A DNA stretch of 64,000 bases from Allacma fusca. Its lineage: Eukaryota > Arthropoda > Collembola > Symphypleona > Sminthuridae. How positions within the stretch are numbered: the first letter of the stretch is position 1; every line of letters starts with the position of its first letter. Shown piece by piece: positions 48,101 through 59,800 of the stretch. The DNA lies in the NCBI GenBank assembly GCA_947179485.1, contig OX359249.1, positions 50,045,402 through 50,109,401 on the forward strand, written 5' to 3'. The position numbers were made by a program, and so were the translations under genes. The notes under the pieces are model-generated. The model was not told the DNA's origin, searched no databases, and saw only the letters and a program-made list of their open reading frames with translations.

Positions 48101-48138
48101 TTAAGCTTGACGGAACGGATCCGACTGTAACTTTCCAT
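26725..48138 (-). CDS. USH1C: Harmonin-like PDZ scaffold protein (USH1C / fly CG5921 family), 13 exons
   Basis: Exons on the minus strand: 48138-47983, 47848-47740, 40725-40701, 39848-39612, 34404-34260, 31542-31295, 31179-30903, 30719-30564, 30447-30322, 28786-28700, 28514-28308, 27481-27260, 27150-26725. All have GT-AG borders, phases agree, and the sum is 2421 nt, 806 residues plus stop. PDZ1 is about 8-89 with F-G-F-S loop; the harmonin-typical VGMIPVRE ... DPLTWKLVEE linker follows; PDZ2 is about 162-242 with G-L-G-C loop. Then a charged coiled coil (about 350-400), Gln/Arg/Glu-rich helices, a six-proline run (586-591) and a low-complexity tail. Harmonin anchors cadherins and myosin VII to actin in stereocilia and microvilli. 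The N-terminal harmonin domain and third PDZ of vertebrate forms were not found. Confidence 0.93.
27260..27481 (-). CDS. USH1C: Harmonin exon 12: Ser/Pro-rich segment
   Basis: 74 residues beginning LPSGNGVLPVQIND and ending SPSPTPTGENHW, with repeated S-P and T-P sites that could be phosphorylated. Phase 0 both ends. Confidence 0.83.
28308..28514 (-). CDS. USH1C: Harmonin exon 11: Gln/Arg helix and proline run
   Basis: 69 residues; basic Gln/Glu/Arg helix (KMVQQQVQGIVRQRQLRIER) and TKSPPPPPP at the end, a likely SH3 or profilin ligand. Donor CCA|GTAAAT. Confidence 0.83.
28700..28786 (-). CDS. USH1C: Harmonin exon 10
   Basis: 29 residues LIKEFKRAHRKMFAHSLEQ and following. Acceptor TCTAATTAG, donor CAG|GTTTGT. 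Phase 0 on both sides. Confidence 0.8.
28858..29011. mobile_element. 154-bp MITE in harmonin intron 9
   Basis: Ends CAGGGGTGGATTA at 28858 and, inverted, TAAATCCACCCCTG at 29011. Interior has a second dyad (CTGGCCGGGCCAG). hAT-like tips; no matching target duplication seen. Confidence 0.75.
29019..29713. mobile_element. Copy A of the GGGTGxCCC foldback MITE family
   Basis: Intron 9, directly right of the 154-bp MITE. Left and right thirds are inverted copies of each other (GTAAAAAGTAATTACT against AAGTACTTTTTAC, and shared CTACAAAATGGGGGAATGAA-type sequence). TA at both ends. Confidence 0.7.
30322..30447 (-). CDS. USH1C: Harmonin exon 9
   Basis: 42 residues, charged (RRENGGGPEKSEDEKPKPG ... 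EKRQQHEQ). Phase 0 at both ends, so it could be skipped without changing frame. Confidence 0.82.
30564..30719 (-). CDS. USH1C: Harmonin exon 8
   Basis: 52 residues, AEKRQLEMLKTSLKPVT then PEITHNPMNTLAG, ending KEILKRVE. Phase 0 at both ends; introns of 183 and 116 bp. Confidence 0.87.
30903..31179 (-). CDS. USH1C: Harmonin exon 7: acidic segment and coiled coil
   Basis: IEWNEVEESWKEAENER, then a heptad-rich run EEKRLLEERKKLLNDQRRLL. Corresponds to the coiled coil between PDZ2 and the C-terminal part of harmonin. Confidence 0.9.
31295..31542 (-). CDS. USH1C: Harmonin exon 6: end of PDZ2 and Ser-rich linker
   Basis: AVYHLKVSKHLDLVVIKG closes PDZ2; a Ser/Asn-rich stretch and a basic-acidic tail follow. 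Its acceptor (TTTTATTGCAG) sits within about 10 bases of MITE-derived sequence. Confidence 0.9.
31548..31807. mobile_element. Copy B (truncated) of the same MITE family
   Basis: Intron 5, next to the acceptor of exon 6. Shares AAATTTCAGAAAATATTT and GACTTTGCTTCACGT with copy C; right end GACACCCTGTA. Left half missing. Confidence 0.75.
33317..33525. mobile_element. 209-bp MITE in harmonin intron 5
   Basis: Ends CAGGCTGTACTCACAT and, inverted, CAGGGTGTACTCACAT, continuing imperfectly to about 30 bp. No coding capacity. Confidence 0.7.
34260..34404 (-). CDS. USH1C: Harmonin exon 5: core of PDZ2
   Basis: ICKGPPERPGIFVQ, then REAGLRPGDQIIQCNGHSF and IPFAE, the strands and first helix of PDZ2. 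The G-D-Q-I and N-G signature is complete. Confidence 0.93.
35678..36626. mobile_element. Copy C, longest copy of the GGGTGxCCC MITE family
   Basis: 949 bp in intron 4. Ends TACAGGGTTTCC and, inverted, TACAGGATGTCCC, with TA at each border. Both halves carry ACGTTGAGAATTGTG-like sequence in opposite orientation. Confidence 0.75.
39612..39848 (-). CDS. USH1C: Harmonin exon 4: linker and start of PDZ2
   Basis: DPLTWKLVEE, then a Ser/His-rich linker, then KVFIDISGHAGLGC beginning PDZ2. Same DPLTW phrase as vertebrate harmonin. Donor GTAAGT at 39611. Confidence 0.92.
39877..40645. mobile_element. Copy D of the MITE family, filling intron 3
   Basis: 769 bp; left end TACAGGGTCATC, right end a decayed inverted counterpart. 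The host intron is 852 bp, so only about 83 bp is not MITE. Confidence 0.7.
40701..40725 (-). CDS. USH1C: Harmonin exon 3: 25-nt microexon
   Basis: Encodes VGMIPVRE with split codons at both ends. Preceded by TTTTTTACAG and followed by GTAAGT. Matches the GLIPV segment of human harmonin just after PDZ1. It lies after a 7.0-kb intron and before an 852-bp one. Confidence 0.88.
44236..45224. mobile_element. Possible TIR element (CAGGGTG tips) in intron 2
   Basis: Begins TACAGGGTGG and ends CACCCTGTA with TA borders. Interior was not matched to the other copies, so it may be a relative or a coincidence of short ends. Confidence 0.35.
46134..46157. repeat. (TA)n microsatellite
   Basis: About eleven TA units ending in TACATG. 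Confidence 0.9.
47740..47848 (-). CDS. USH1C: Harmonin exon 2: second half of PDZ1
   Basis: VGDQILRLNGFPVSAAVHNE and RLKVR, the end of PDZ1. The intron before it is 134 bp; the donor GTAAGT leaves one base for the next codon. Confidence 0.93.
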
Positions 48139-48152
48139 GTTTTTTGTTAAAT
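47983..48152 (-). CDS. USH1C: Harmonin exon 1: start codon and first half of PDZ1
   Basis: ATG at 48138 opens MESYSRIRSVKLKRE, then FGFSVRGG (carboxylate-binding loop) and GIFVSHVEP. An acceptor (ATATTACAG) at 48153 means at least one upstream exon. The 14 bases before the ATG are open in frame, so coding could begin farther upstream, but no harmonin N-terminal domain exon was found to the right. Confidence 0.92.
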
Positions 48153-48819
48153 CTGTAATATAACATTTTCTTGCATCAGTTACAAAATATCAACTTATTT
48201 TGTAAAGTATAACAATTATTATTATTATAGAAACTATTAGGCGAGAAAAGGGGTCATGTTATGATAAACAGACTGTGCATGCTGGATTTGGTGTAGACGT
48301 AGACGATGAGCATTTAAAAATAAATACTGCCATGAATAGACACGTTTGGGTCTTAGGATACACGTCATGGAAGCAGCAGGAAGACCCACATCAGGTCAGA
48401 CCAGACATTTTAGCATATTATTCTGCATTGGATCGTTTGGATGGGAAACTAATTATTAGATTTTGTAACGAACAAAAGCCAAGGGATGTTTAAAACTTTA
48501 AAAGGTATATGAGGGGAGAATAAGAGCCACCGGACGGAAATGAAATCACACACCGTAACATATAGTCATCCAGATGAGTTGAGCTGGAAACTCTCGTCAG
48601 TGAGCATGGATTTCATAATATATGAATGCTGCAGATCTCAACAATCCTTTCAATATTCCACTTCCGAGTTGAGTACATTACGAAAAACTGTGACTACTGT
48701 AAGTTGATACAGGTAGACGCATGTTGAGGCTTTTGTATACCGTGGCCTCTCCTGCAGCCTATTATTTTCAACTGCTCTGTAACCCACTTTTTACACTGTT
48801 TTTACTTGACATTTCAAGT

Positions 48820-49310
48820 GAAGGGTGGCACAAACCGACTCCCATCCCCCTCTAGCCCACACAAGAGAATCAATATTATAAAAATGTTTGATTCCCCAGC
48901 TTACAGCAAATTCTTTTCCGGATTGTCCAAAATTCGTTTCATAGACCTCGCTCAATATTTCCGATAACAGGGGTTCAAAACTGCTCATGTCAACAATTCT
49001 TAACGTAGAGAGTTATGTACTACAAAGCTCCCTGGGAAGCTCATCAAATTTCATAGAAACGAATGATCTGAAAATGAAATCGTGAAAAACTTGTGTTGAA
49101 ATAAGCAATTATTACTGAATTCCAATTCCGTAAAAAAATTCCCTTCACGTTTGGGACGACCCCTGTGACGGCAAAGATGGACCGAGGTCATTGAATTTTA
49201 GAAAATCTGGAAAAGATTTTCCTACAAACAGGAGGAATGAAATACTTTCTGAGTTACAGATCTCTTATATGAGCTAGAGGGGGATGACAGTCCTTCTGGG
49301 CCACCCTGAG
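48820..49310. mobile_element. Copy E of the GGGTGxCCC MITE family
   Basis: About 490 bp upstream of harmonin exon 1. Left end AGGGTGGCAC, right end GGGCCACCCT; the ends are mutually inverted over about 100 bp (CCCTCTAGCC against GAGCTAGAGGGGGATG). Confidence 0.75.
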
Positions 49311-50379
49311 CATTCCACGCAAATGTATTATCAAGAGTATGCATATTATATGTACATACATATATACCATACACGTAGATACTTATGTATGTATCCCTGA
49401 AAACCATGTTGGCATTAAAGTTTAAGCAACACTATATGGCTATGCATCCAAAATTATATTAATAGTGTATTAACCAATGCCCAAGACCATTAAAATGTGT
49501 ACTATGCTGCACGAAAGCTTTAGTAATCCTAATAGTAGGATTTAACTCCGTTTAGTTAATCCGAAGAACGTTACAATCAAATCCTGTAAGCCATGGATTG
49601 AGATTGAATTTTAATGCCTGAGGTCTGAGGTATGATGATGAAACATTGACTCAATGGGAGAGACTTGTATGTAAACAACGGAAAAAGTCTGACAACCCTG
49701 GTCCTGTACTGTACCACAGAATGTACAACAAAAAGAACATGGGAAGTACGCTTCAGTGACTTCATTTACTTACTTGGCATGCACAACTCCGCACAACCCC
49801 ATCACCATTGCTTGGGGTTATTTCACAGGCAACCTTCGACTGTGAGCGAAGCACCATTACGTCAGAGAAGTCAGACTATTAAGTATACTACAACCGTAGT
49901 ATATATCCATTATGTAGATGTGGGTGTGGGTGGATGTGTTACATAAATATCATATAATAATTATATATGTACAGTCATAGTCACTGCATAAATGTTTTTT
50001 TACGTACTACCATGTAGCATAGGATGTATTTATGTATGTGCACATAAAGGGGGTTCAATAATCGTTATTTCAACTCAACAATCCAATCTTCAATGAAATT
50101 ATTTCTGATTGTGAACTTTATTTTTTTCGCATACAATATGTATGTAGTATGTAATGTCTTTTACTTTAGCTTGTAATTGAAATACAATTTTTCACATTTC
50201 CGAAAAACTAATTTCTCAATTTACACAATCACTTTCAAAAAGTAAATAATAAAACAAGGACCAGTTTATGTCCTGTGTAGTTTCATAAACTTTATATGGT
50301 ACGAGAGGATAAAAGAGGAAAAATATAAAACGATTACGCATACAAAATATTTACTTTTATTGGGACAGAATTTGGATTT

Positions 50380-50592
50380 GTCCAATATCTTCGAAAAATC
50401 TTCGTTTTGTTTCACGTTTTTGATGATAGTGGCTATAATAATTCTTAACCTAGGTCAGGTGAACTAAATTTTGAAAAATGTGGTAAAGAATTTTCTCGAA
50501 AAAGGGGGATCACATATCTGTATTTTACGTCCTCGACCCATTTATGGACCAGGGGGAGGAGACAAAGGATCTAAAATATCCTCTACATTTAT
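50380..50592. mobile_element. Copy F (partial) of the MITE family
   Basis: Right-hand part only: TCTTCGTTTTGTTTCACG, TAACCTAGGTCA and GGGGGAGGAGACAAAGGA in the same order as copies B and C. Confidence 0.65.
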
Positions 50593-50872
50593 AATTTAAA
50601 CATTTCCCTATACTTAATTATAGCTAATAACAATACCCCCTCCCAGCCGAGAATAAAAATGTTTTATTGGGGTTCCCTTCCTTCTTTTAGCAAAATACAT
50701 CAGAGGGTTCCCTTACCAGGAAAAAACCATGTTTTTAGTAGGGGACCCTTTGAAATTCAAAACCTCGTAGCATTTTTAAAAGAATCCCTTTTTCTATCTA
50801 AACAACTGGGGGACCCATCGTTGTTTTAACTGCGGACCCATCCTTTCCAAAAGAAGAAATAGTGGGGTCCTT

Positions 50873-50901
50873 GACCCCCTGAAAAATTTCTTCAGGGGGT
50901 C
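50873..50901. other. Perfect 11-bp hairpin
   Basis: GACCCCCTGAA and its inverse around a 7-base loop, inside a stretch (50640-50910) with several GGGGACCC-like phrases. No obvious RNA role; may be the core of a small element. Confidence 0.5.
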
Positions 50902-52233
50902 CTAGACAGACTAAAAAGTTTATAATTTGGTGCTATGTCGGACAGTGATTTTTATCAGCAGCCGTGAGGGATTCCAATAGGCGGGAATGTTTTGTATGTC
51001 ACTGCAGTATGGAACGACCATCATGAGTGAGCACTTGAGCAGTCAACCCCGTCTCAACAACACAGTTTGAATTTGCTTGATTACAGAGGAGTTTACATCT
51101 AGCATTAATGATATTCTTTAATTACACTGCTCATTCGCAGGTTAGTGAATGTAAACGTCGTGTCTCTATTCCATCTGACAGAACGTATAAAACTAGGCTA
51201 AAGTAAACGGCAGAGCGCAAGAAAATAAAATACACTGTTGAAAAAGGAGTGATGGAAGATGAAATTGACTGAAGAGTTTGGATTGTGTATTCGTTGATAA
51301 AATAAAAATGATAGCCGAGAGCAGTCGTATAATAATTGGTGGAATCAGTTATATTTTAGGCTTTTTAAAAAAATGTACAATCATTTTGCAGCAATCGGTT
51401 TCTTTGTATGTTGATGCCGAACGAGTTAGCAATAATTAGCATTTAAATTCTTATTCTTGATAATATGAGTCCATAGGAAGTATAACAATAAGGAAAACAA
51501 GTTTCCAGTCACTCATACCATGATACTGCAGACATGAAAAACGTAAGTCACAGAAATCTTTGTCTTAATTTTGTCCGACAGCTACGAATAATAAACTATG
51601 TACTTAACCACAGATCCAGTCATGAAAGAAGCTGATGTGAATTCCACAGAGAAAGCTTGGTTTCGCAACGCTACGGCTAAAAAGTGAAGTGAAAACAAAT
51701 TACTTACTATGTAAGCTACCGCATCGGATTTCTTACTTATATACAGATTTCACTCCCTGAATTTTTACCTTTTATGCTAGAAATGTTTGAGAGTACAAAC
51801 ATAATTTGATGTAGTGTTTGGTTTTATAAAACACTGTTTATCTTGTATTTTTATCTAAAAGTCGTTAAAAATATTTACTCCAATGACATGGACCACTATT
51901 TGGACCAAAAATGTGAAGACAATTTTTTAGATTTCAAAATTTCCGACAATTTCCAGGGACAAATAATACAAGCTGAAAACCTAATTTTGGTTTTCAAGAT
52001 ATCTGGGTTGTATGTCACACCAAGATATCCCTTCGAAACCAATGACACCAGGCAATTGGATTTTTTTAAACTGGTAGATTAGGTAAAAAGTAAGAGGCTT
52101 AAGATGTTTAAGGAGATGGGGTCTGGGGTATACCTTTCGACCTCAAAAAACTAAATGAGGTCACGTACAAAGATAATCAAAAGCATTGTATTCCGAGACT
52201 GGACGGTAAAACTTGGGCCATTATATGTATATT

Positions 52234-52541
52234 AGGGAGTTTGTACAAACTTCTGCGCTCCAAACTTATAAAACTTATACGCACATTTATAAGTTTAACT
52301 CCATAATTTCTACTCGATGCGTGTAAGAGTTAGCGCCAAATATACGTCCAGGCAGACTTTAAACATTGGAGGGACTCACTCCGCACGAAGTGGCTGAAAC
52401 TTATAGAGCAAGCTTATAAGTTTTATACGTGAGGCAAAGTGACGTAGCTGTCACGTGACCAGCGAAATTGACGTCACTTTGATGCTATAAGTTACATAAG
52501 TTCTATAAGTATTGGCGCGGCAATTGTTGTACAAACTCCCT
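52234..52541. mobile_element. 308-bp MITE with perfect 16-bp inverted ends
   Basis: AGGGAGTTTGTACAA at the left and its exact inverse at the right. Flanked by ATT on both sides, or by TA if the tip is one base shorter. The interior repeats CTTATAAGTTTTATA and its inverse, plus GACGT dyads. Non-coding. Confidence 0.88.
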
Positions 52542-52544
52542 ATT

Positions 52545-55500
52545 GTCTTTTCCGTCAAACTGTGTATGGGTTTTCCAGTAAGTTTACTTCATTAGTATCC
52601 CCATGAAGAACTGAGGTAAAATTAGACAGAAAAGGTAGGAAGAACTTCAACCTCAGCAAAAAAAACGTTGAGGATGCACAGGGGCAGTGAATATCTGATT
52701 ATGCATTTTTTTAATCCAAGACATGGTCGTTATAAAAATGTCAAAAAATTGCATGAATTTGTACCAAATATGGGGAATCATTCATACTGTCTAAATAAAG
52801 GGGACATATTGCTCTTGATGACAATTTTTTGAACTTACCTTCCATCCGATTTTGGCCTCTTGCGGCTACAATACGGAAGGCTATGAATTATTAAAAGGGT
52901 GTCGACAAATGATTATGATCACCTGTATACTGTAGTGGTTGGTGGTCATAAGTCAAGTCTTGCAGAGTGTAACATAAAAGTAATCATAAAGATAGATAAT
53001 TTATTGGTGGATTTGGCCTTAGCTCTTACCTCCTGTCAAAAGGAGTAATGTCAAAGGGAGAAACAATAATAATAATTCACTGAGAAAATCCATCATTTTT
53101 TAAATCACTGTAAATTATCATCATATAATTAGCATGAGTTATTAGTAAACTATTAACAGCAGGAAGGAATTAAAAGTTCCTTGGCCTTGCTTGAATAATT
53201 TCGTTGTTACATCTACGTACACATAAACGGGAAAGTAATTTTTCGAGTTGAATCCGATAGAGGACATTAAAATGTTTACGCACGCACAAAATAAAATAAA
53301 GCACTACTTGAACAAAGTTTTTTTAAAGGGCCAGTTGTTATTGTAGTCATTATCTTTAAACATGGTTGATTGTAAAAGCCAAACAAGAAAAGCAACACTG
53401 AAGATGTGTGAGGCTTTAATGAAGAAAATACAATAATAATATTTTCTGCCTGAGCTTGTCTTGGCGTCATAATAACTTGTGGAGATTTGCCACGTTTCTG
53501 GTAGTAGAAAAATGGGACACTCAACTCACATATTTCCCCAGAAGTAAGCCAAACATGAAAATGAAAAATTAAGAGAATGTCTGTTCTTTTCCTTGTTGTT
53601 AGACATAAGTTTTAACCCCATAAACTTGTTTTCTCAACTATTATACGATTTACCTGCAGAATTTATTATGGTTCCAAAAGGAAAACATCCCATGATGAGG
53701 AAAAACGTTTTCTTAATTTAATTTGTAGTATTTCAATGAATGAAAGAGCATGAAAGATCCACGTTCTGTTCTCCCAACTGACAAGGAGGGGCTGCTTCAG
53801 AGATGCCGACTATCGGGAATATAAGACATTAGCCCAATATCCAAACACCCACAAAACTTCTTTCCAGTAATTACTCTTGGCCAAACTTGAATTTCCAAAA
53901 AAATTGAAAGCAGCTGTCATTCCCAAACCAAAAAAAATTGATTTGAGCAAGCGATTGACGTTTAGAAAATAAATGATATTTTTTATAAAGATGGGCTTAC
54001 TCTCATTAGCAACTCACAATCCGCATTTTTAAGCTGACTCTTTTTACGGATCATAATTCTAAACGTACATATGTAGGTACCTTTCGGATGCCCTTCCCCC
54101 TTGGAAAGCCCATACAAGTTTGAGCAGACAGGTGATCAAATAGACATATTTTACTAAAATTTAACTGGAAAAACAAATGTCATGTGTTTAAAATCCTCAA
54201 CAAACGACTTTGCTTCATGGTTTTGACGACCAACTGTGACCACAAAAATCTTTTCCCCTTATCTTTGTCGGCTTTGCTTCTGAGGATTTTCTTAATTTAG
54301 AGACCTTGTGATGGCTCGCTGGAAAACCCTTAGAATTTCCCACAAAATGATATTTGAGACAAATGTTGTGTCGTTGGTTCGGAAACTATCGTGTTGAAGG
54401 AATAAACAGATGAAATAACGTTCACAATAGTGTAACTTGGACTCAAGCCATCCATAATAGCAAACATGATGACATCCACAATAGGGACTTTCGCTTCTCT
54501 TCACCCAAAAAAACCTCTCCTTGTTAAATGGGCGTAGGAAAAGCTGCCTGTGAAAAATTGAGTATCCATTGCTCATTACAGACAGACGGAAGCCATGATT
54601 GCAAAATTAAGGTAAATAACAGAAACTATAGTTTGTGACAGTAACTATTGCTTGAAGAAGTCGATTGATGAGAGGATGAGGGGGGAAATGGAGAATCTCA
54701 TATAATCTGTAGAATTTGATAAAGAATCTGTGATCTCTGCCTGCGATATATGTACATACATATGGATAGGACAATGAAATAAACAATGGAACTTCAATGA
54801 TTTCGTAACAACAAGTATTTTCCATCAGAGAAGAGTTTGTGCCGCTCAACACTCGCTCAACGAGGATTTCAATGGGGATGAAGATGAGGCTCATGAATAA
54901 TGTAGTGAGTTAAAGCTCCATTTCATCGAAATCAAGGAAACTGATAATCATTCCCCGTGGCGTCCTATACAATAACGAGTAACTTTCTAATGTTTCAGTT
55001 AGATGAGCTTCAATGGCATTTTTAATGTCATTAAGCACAACAAGGATAAAATTGAAATTGGAACGGTCATAAAACGATAGAATCAAAGAGATTCTGTATT
55101 CAAAAGTTCGTTTCATCCCTTGTATATGTGAAAACTTTGTAGGACAGATACCAGGCTCCGAAGCTCATTTAATAGCTAAGATTTGTTTCATTAAGATTCA
55201 AAAAGTAACTTCCTAATAGGATTACAAATTGCAAACTTAAACAAACAATGATACACACAGACAATAGTTTTCCTACATATTGTATGTGAAAATGTCGAAT
55301 ACTACTACTGCAGATATAGTACATACCTTTTGCACTATGTATATGTCTGCAATACGCTACCCAACAGTTTCCCAAAAAGGATACACGACGAACACCAGGA
55401 AGCTCATTCAAAACAGAAGTAACTTACTACACGCACAATAGAATTCGTAGGTTACGATTTTTCTTATTCCCCCACGCCAAGTAACTTACGAATCGTAGCA

Positions 55501-57584
55501 AAATCATGTACAATCACCTACAATCAGAGACCAAACCGAGATTAAGTCACTAGAAGCATATCGTACAAGTATAGTACAAGTATGGAGTCAAATTTTAAGG
55601 CTCAAAAATTCCTGTAGTTTTTGCACATCTTCGTGAGAATATTCAACGTCTTTGGAATGAATGAAATGCCATCCGTGCTCAGTCAGGCATCATCAATAAT
55701 TAATATTGTTACGTAATATTAAATAATATTAATTAATTCCTGTCATTGAAGACAATTGAGTTTAAATTAAACAACAATAATAAATTATTATTATTATAAA
55801 AAACAATGAACATTTTTCATAAAGATTAGTAAATGTTATTACGACTCTTTGTCGCATTACTATAAACTAATAGTTACTGTCAGTAGTGACTATAGTTTAA
55901 ATCATTATTATTAAAAGTAGTGACAGTGCCTATGAGCTCAAACTAAATACTTCTTGTATCAATTCTTACCACATTATATGTACAACTCTAATCCTGAGAG
56001 AGTGTAGGGATTCACTTTCCTCCGTATGCTACCTACGAGACTGGTCTTTTACTTTGCTCAGTTTTTAATTTAAAAAAAATACATTTTTGCTATCAAAATT
56101 GAATTTCCTATATAGTCTAAAAAGGTTCAAAAGGTAAATGTGGCCCGAGCTTACTTTACGTATGTATGTGCTGAAAAAATCCCCGCAGCTTCCTTTTCTC
56201 CAAGCTAGAGCAATTAGCACACTCAAGTGAAACTTGTTTTAGTTGCACATTCAAGTTCGATATCACATTCTTTAACTATACTGGTCATATTTCACACATT
56301 TTACCACCCCCATGTCATACAAAGGGAAAACAGATATGCACAGGGAAAATATAAACGAGAGAGTTGTTATTTCTAAAAAATTATGTTGAACAAAATAGTA
56401 TTCACAAACATTGAAAGGTAACTGTGGAACAAGTGGTTGGAATTCTGGAAATGACAGTTCCTGGAAAAAACCGTTATTATTTGTTTTTTTTTTTGTAACA
56501 GCGAACTAATTGTCACCCCTCGGGAGTGTATGTAAGGAGCATTCACTTCTTCTGAGAATGCAGTTCAGCCAATGATGGTATAGACAAGGTATATTATAAT
56601 ACAAAGTTGCCTTTCCGAGCCTCACAAAAAACAAGTCACCTTTTTCCATCCCCCTTGAACGCTGATACTACTCACACGAAGGTCTTCGCCCAACTAAAGC
56701 CTTACTTGAAAAATGTGTTGCTTGGACCCACTACGTGTTCACTAGGACGTAAAACAGCGCTTGGTTGCTCGAGTGGTAGCTCGGACTTTAGGAATATATT
56801 TTTTCTCTGCCCTGCACTCATATTACCCCCCCCCCCCTTCAATCCGTTCATTTGCTTGTAACTTATGTTTGTGTTTAATAGGACGCTCGAGCTGCTGTGT
56901 GTAGCCCACAACTCTATGTCAACTCATGAATCAAACTCAACGTCCACAGTAACACTGCCGGCTACCCTTTCTCCCTTCTATTTTGTCTTGAATGCTTTTA
57001 ACAACTACTCAATCCTAGCACCAATGAAACCCACCAAGGGACCTGACAATCTTTGAAACGTCATTTTACACGAACAATTCACACAATTACATTTCCAATT
57101 CAATATCTGGAAGAAAATGTGCTATAGACCAGGGGAACTGAATATTTTTTTACCGTTATTTATTTGTATATATACTTATTTTGGCTAATGGGGGAATCAT
57201 TACGCGTTTACCTGTTTATCAGATTAATCCCCTAGGTTAATTATCTAACACAATTACGCTATTGCTTTGAATCTCCTGTGCTTTCCAGAAAGCCATGTAA
57301 TTTCTTTACAATCTAATTTATTATAATATTTTATTTTGAAATTTGGGTAGAAAATAATTAATATTCAAATTTTACAACGCATTCCCAATATCCCTCACAT
57401 CATTGTCCACTGCTTAAAAACATTTCGAGCAAAATTGTTTAATTTAATTTTTGTAAATTTTAATATAGAGCGCAAGCAAATTTCTGGAAATAAGTGACAT
57501 TGCATATTTTTAGTGAAATTCTCGATTTCAGCTACAGGATACAAATGAAAGACCAAACTGTGGTGGTTCCTAATTTCTATCACT
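52545..57584. other. Non-coding, no supported gene
   Basis: AT-rich. Only weak signals: possible decayed pieces of the MITE family near 53790-53880 and 54090-54250, a palindrome-rich patch at 55700-55930, and a C11 run near 56826. Confidence 0.5.
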
Positions 57585-57845
57585 ATCACACACGAGTGTA
57601 CCGACAACCCACAATATCACACATTAGCACACACGAGTGATCCGAACACCCACAATATCACACACTTATAACACGCGAGTGAGCCGACAACCCACAATAC
57701 CATACACTATCACACAGGAGTGACCGACAACCCACAATATCACACACGAGTGAGCCGACAACCCAAAATTTCACACGAGAACGACAACAAACAATATCAC
57801 ACGAGTGAGCCGACAGCCACAATATCACACACAAATGAGGTTGCA
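57585..57845. repeat. Minisatellite, CGACAACCCACAATATCACAC unit
   Basis: About six imperfect units of 35-50 bp, built from GAGTGAGCCGACAACCCA and CAATATCACAC phrases. Confidence 0.85.
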
Positions 57846-57849
57846 ATTC

Positions 57850-59800
57850 AAGCACAATCAAGCATGCTTAATGTATGTCTAAATCTGGCACTCTGGTGTT
57901 AAGATTAGCGCGATAAACTCAAAGTCAAAATTAAGAGTTGTTTATTACCGCTGAGCAAGGTGACTTCCTGGGAAAAGGCGTAAAGTACTTTCCCGAAATT
58001 GTTGCATTCGCACTCAAAGCTTAAGTACCCTCATAACATTCTCGCACGACTGAATGAGTACTATGACTTAATAGCTGGATTATATAATTAAAGCAATTTT
58101 GGTTGTTAAGCTATACTTAATATCAAAACAACGTGGTCAGTCGGTGAGTACGCAAGGTCATTACAGATTGATTGACTTGACTTTGTACGACATTTTGGAA
58201 AATATACTAGTCATCTTACCCGATTGCAGAATGCCACATTCTGCGCTAATAAAGTTGAGAGCATGACAGTCACATTGGCACTCACTGGTAATTTTTAATA
58301 CAGAGAGCAAAGCACGATGGTAGCTAGTGCGACCAGATATGGACATAAGCTCCTTCCCTTCGCGCCAAGTATGGACATTCTTCTATTAGTACTACAAGTA
58401 ATTCAACATGAATGCGAGCTTCCGCCACCTTTTGGCCAGTATTCGAGTTTAAACGTTTCGGTTTACTTCATTCTAGTATAAAGCAACCTCGTACGCACAA
58501 CATTTTGAAGCACATGCCTATGCAGTTTCCATTTGTCGTTGCACTTTTAAAATGAAAAAAATAAAATAACTAGGATGTTTATGAGACAAAATCTTCCTGG
58601 AAATAACCCTCTCATATGTATCAAAGTAAGTGCACAGAAATGATAAATATAACCCACTTAACCTAAGTTAAAGCAGCAGCGTAAAAAATCCCCATGTCAA
58701 TGTAAAATGCCTGTAAAATGCCTGTAAAAGGTGTCAATTGCATCTAAGCCGAGCGTACTATAAGTGGCTAAGTATTTTTTTCCCGTTCCCATTAATTCAA
58801 AAATATAGTTACTACAGACCAAGGATCCAACAGTACAAAAATTCGGGCTGACGTATATTATATGCACCGCATGACCCGTACATAAAAATTGCATGTGTGC
58901 CCTGAATGTTGTTTAGCGCGCAAAACCTCTCAAAACATGCGCTACAATTTAATAGATACGCCAGATTAATATATTAATGAAGGTTTTTTATCTCACCTGT
59001 ATCATTGAAGCAAACTCGAATAAGGAAACATTTCACAAGTGTCATTGGTATCGTAACTAATTTTTGCTTCAAGAATAATACAATCTTCAGTTAGAGGTGA
59101 ATAATGATTTTCTGTGGCAAACATTTAAGCTTATACTTTTAATTGAATAATTACGTCATGGTTATGCTGGAGGTATCCATGCTAATTTCCCCATGTTAAC
59201 CAATTAAAGTACACGAGTAGATACCCATGCTAAAAAATTGTTCATGTTAATTATATGGCAGTAGATGCTCATGTAAGTTTCAGCATCTCCTACGTCAGTG
59301 ATTGTTTATTATGCACAATTATTTAAACTTGTGGCAACTCAGCATCTCAACACATGCACACACATACAATTAAATGATCGTGAATTGCTCGTGTTAATAA
59401 TTGGGCAGGAGCTGCTCGAGTTAATAACACTGTTCCACACAGCAATGTTATACACAGTTGAAATCGTGTAGCATATGTGACGCAAATAGGAGAGACCTTA
59501 CGGTTATAGCATACAGAGAGACCTTACGACTTGAAAAGCAAGGGAAAAATCTGGTCAAAGAGAACAGCTTCATCTAGTGCCAACACGCTCTCTGCACGCT
59601 CTCTGCCAACTACCCAAAGGAACTCGTAAGCCCCACTAAAAACCCACAAAGCTGACACATGAATTGTACTAATGCCCTTCGGTAATACTTAAACCTGTGA
59701 ACATACTTTGAATAATCCCACGAACCTACATTGTACCTAATTACCTGTAGTTAACTAGTTTATTTATTTAAAACATTAAAAATCGAGAAATATACGTGAA
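57850..59800. other. Non-coding, no supported gene
   Basis: Holds weakly repeated phrases (CATGCTAA, CATGTTAA, GCTCGTGTTAATAATTGGGCAG near 59160-59420) but no clear unit. No gene. Confidence 0.5.

Noticed and set aside
26725-48138. Whirlin (fly dyschronic) instead of harmonin
   Set aside because: The GMIPV and DPLTW linker phrases and GLGC loop of PDZ2 fit harmonin better; whirlin has a different linker and a conserved third PDZ.
48275-48493. Plus-strand 72-residue open frame starting MHAGFGVDVDDE
   Set aside because: Protein-like composition but isolated, with no neighbouring exon or recognised family.
51843-52082. Plus-strand 79-residue open frame
   Set aside because: No recognised domain, AT-rich chance-like composition, no splice context.
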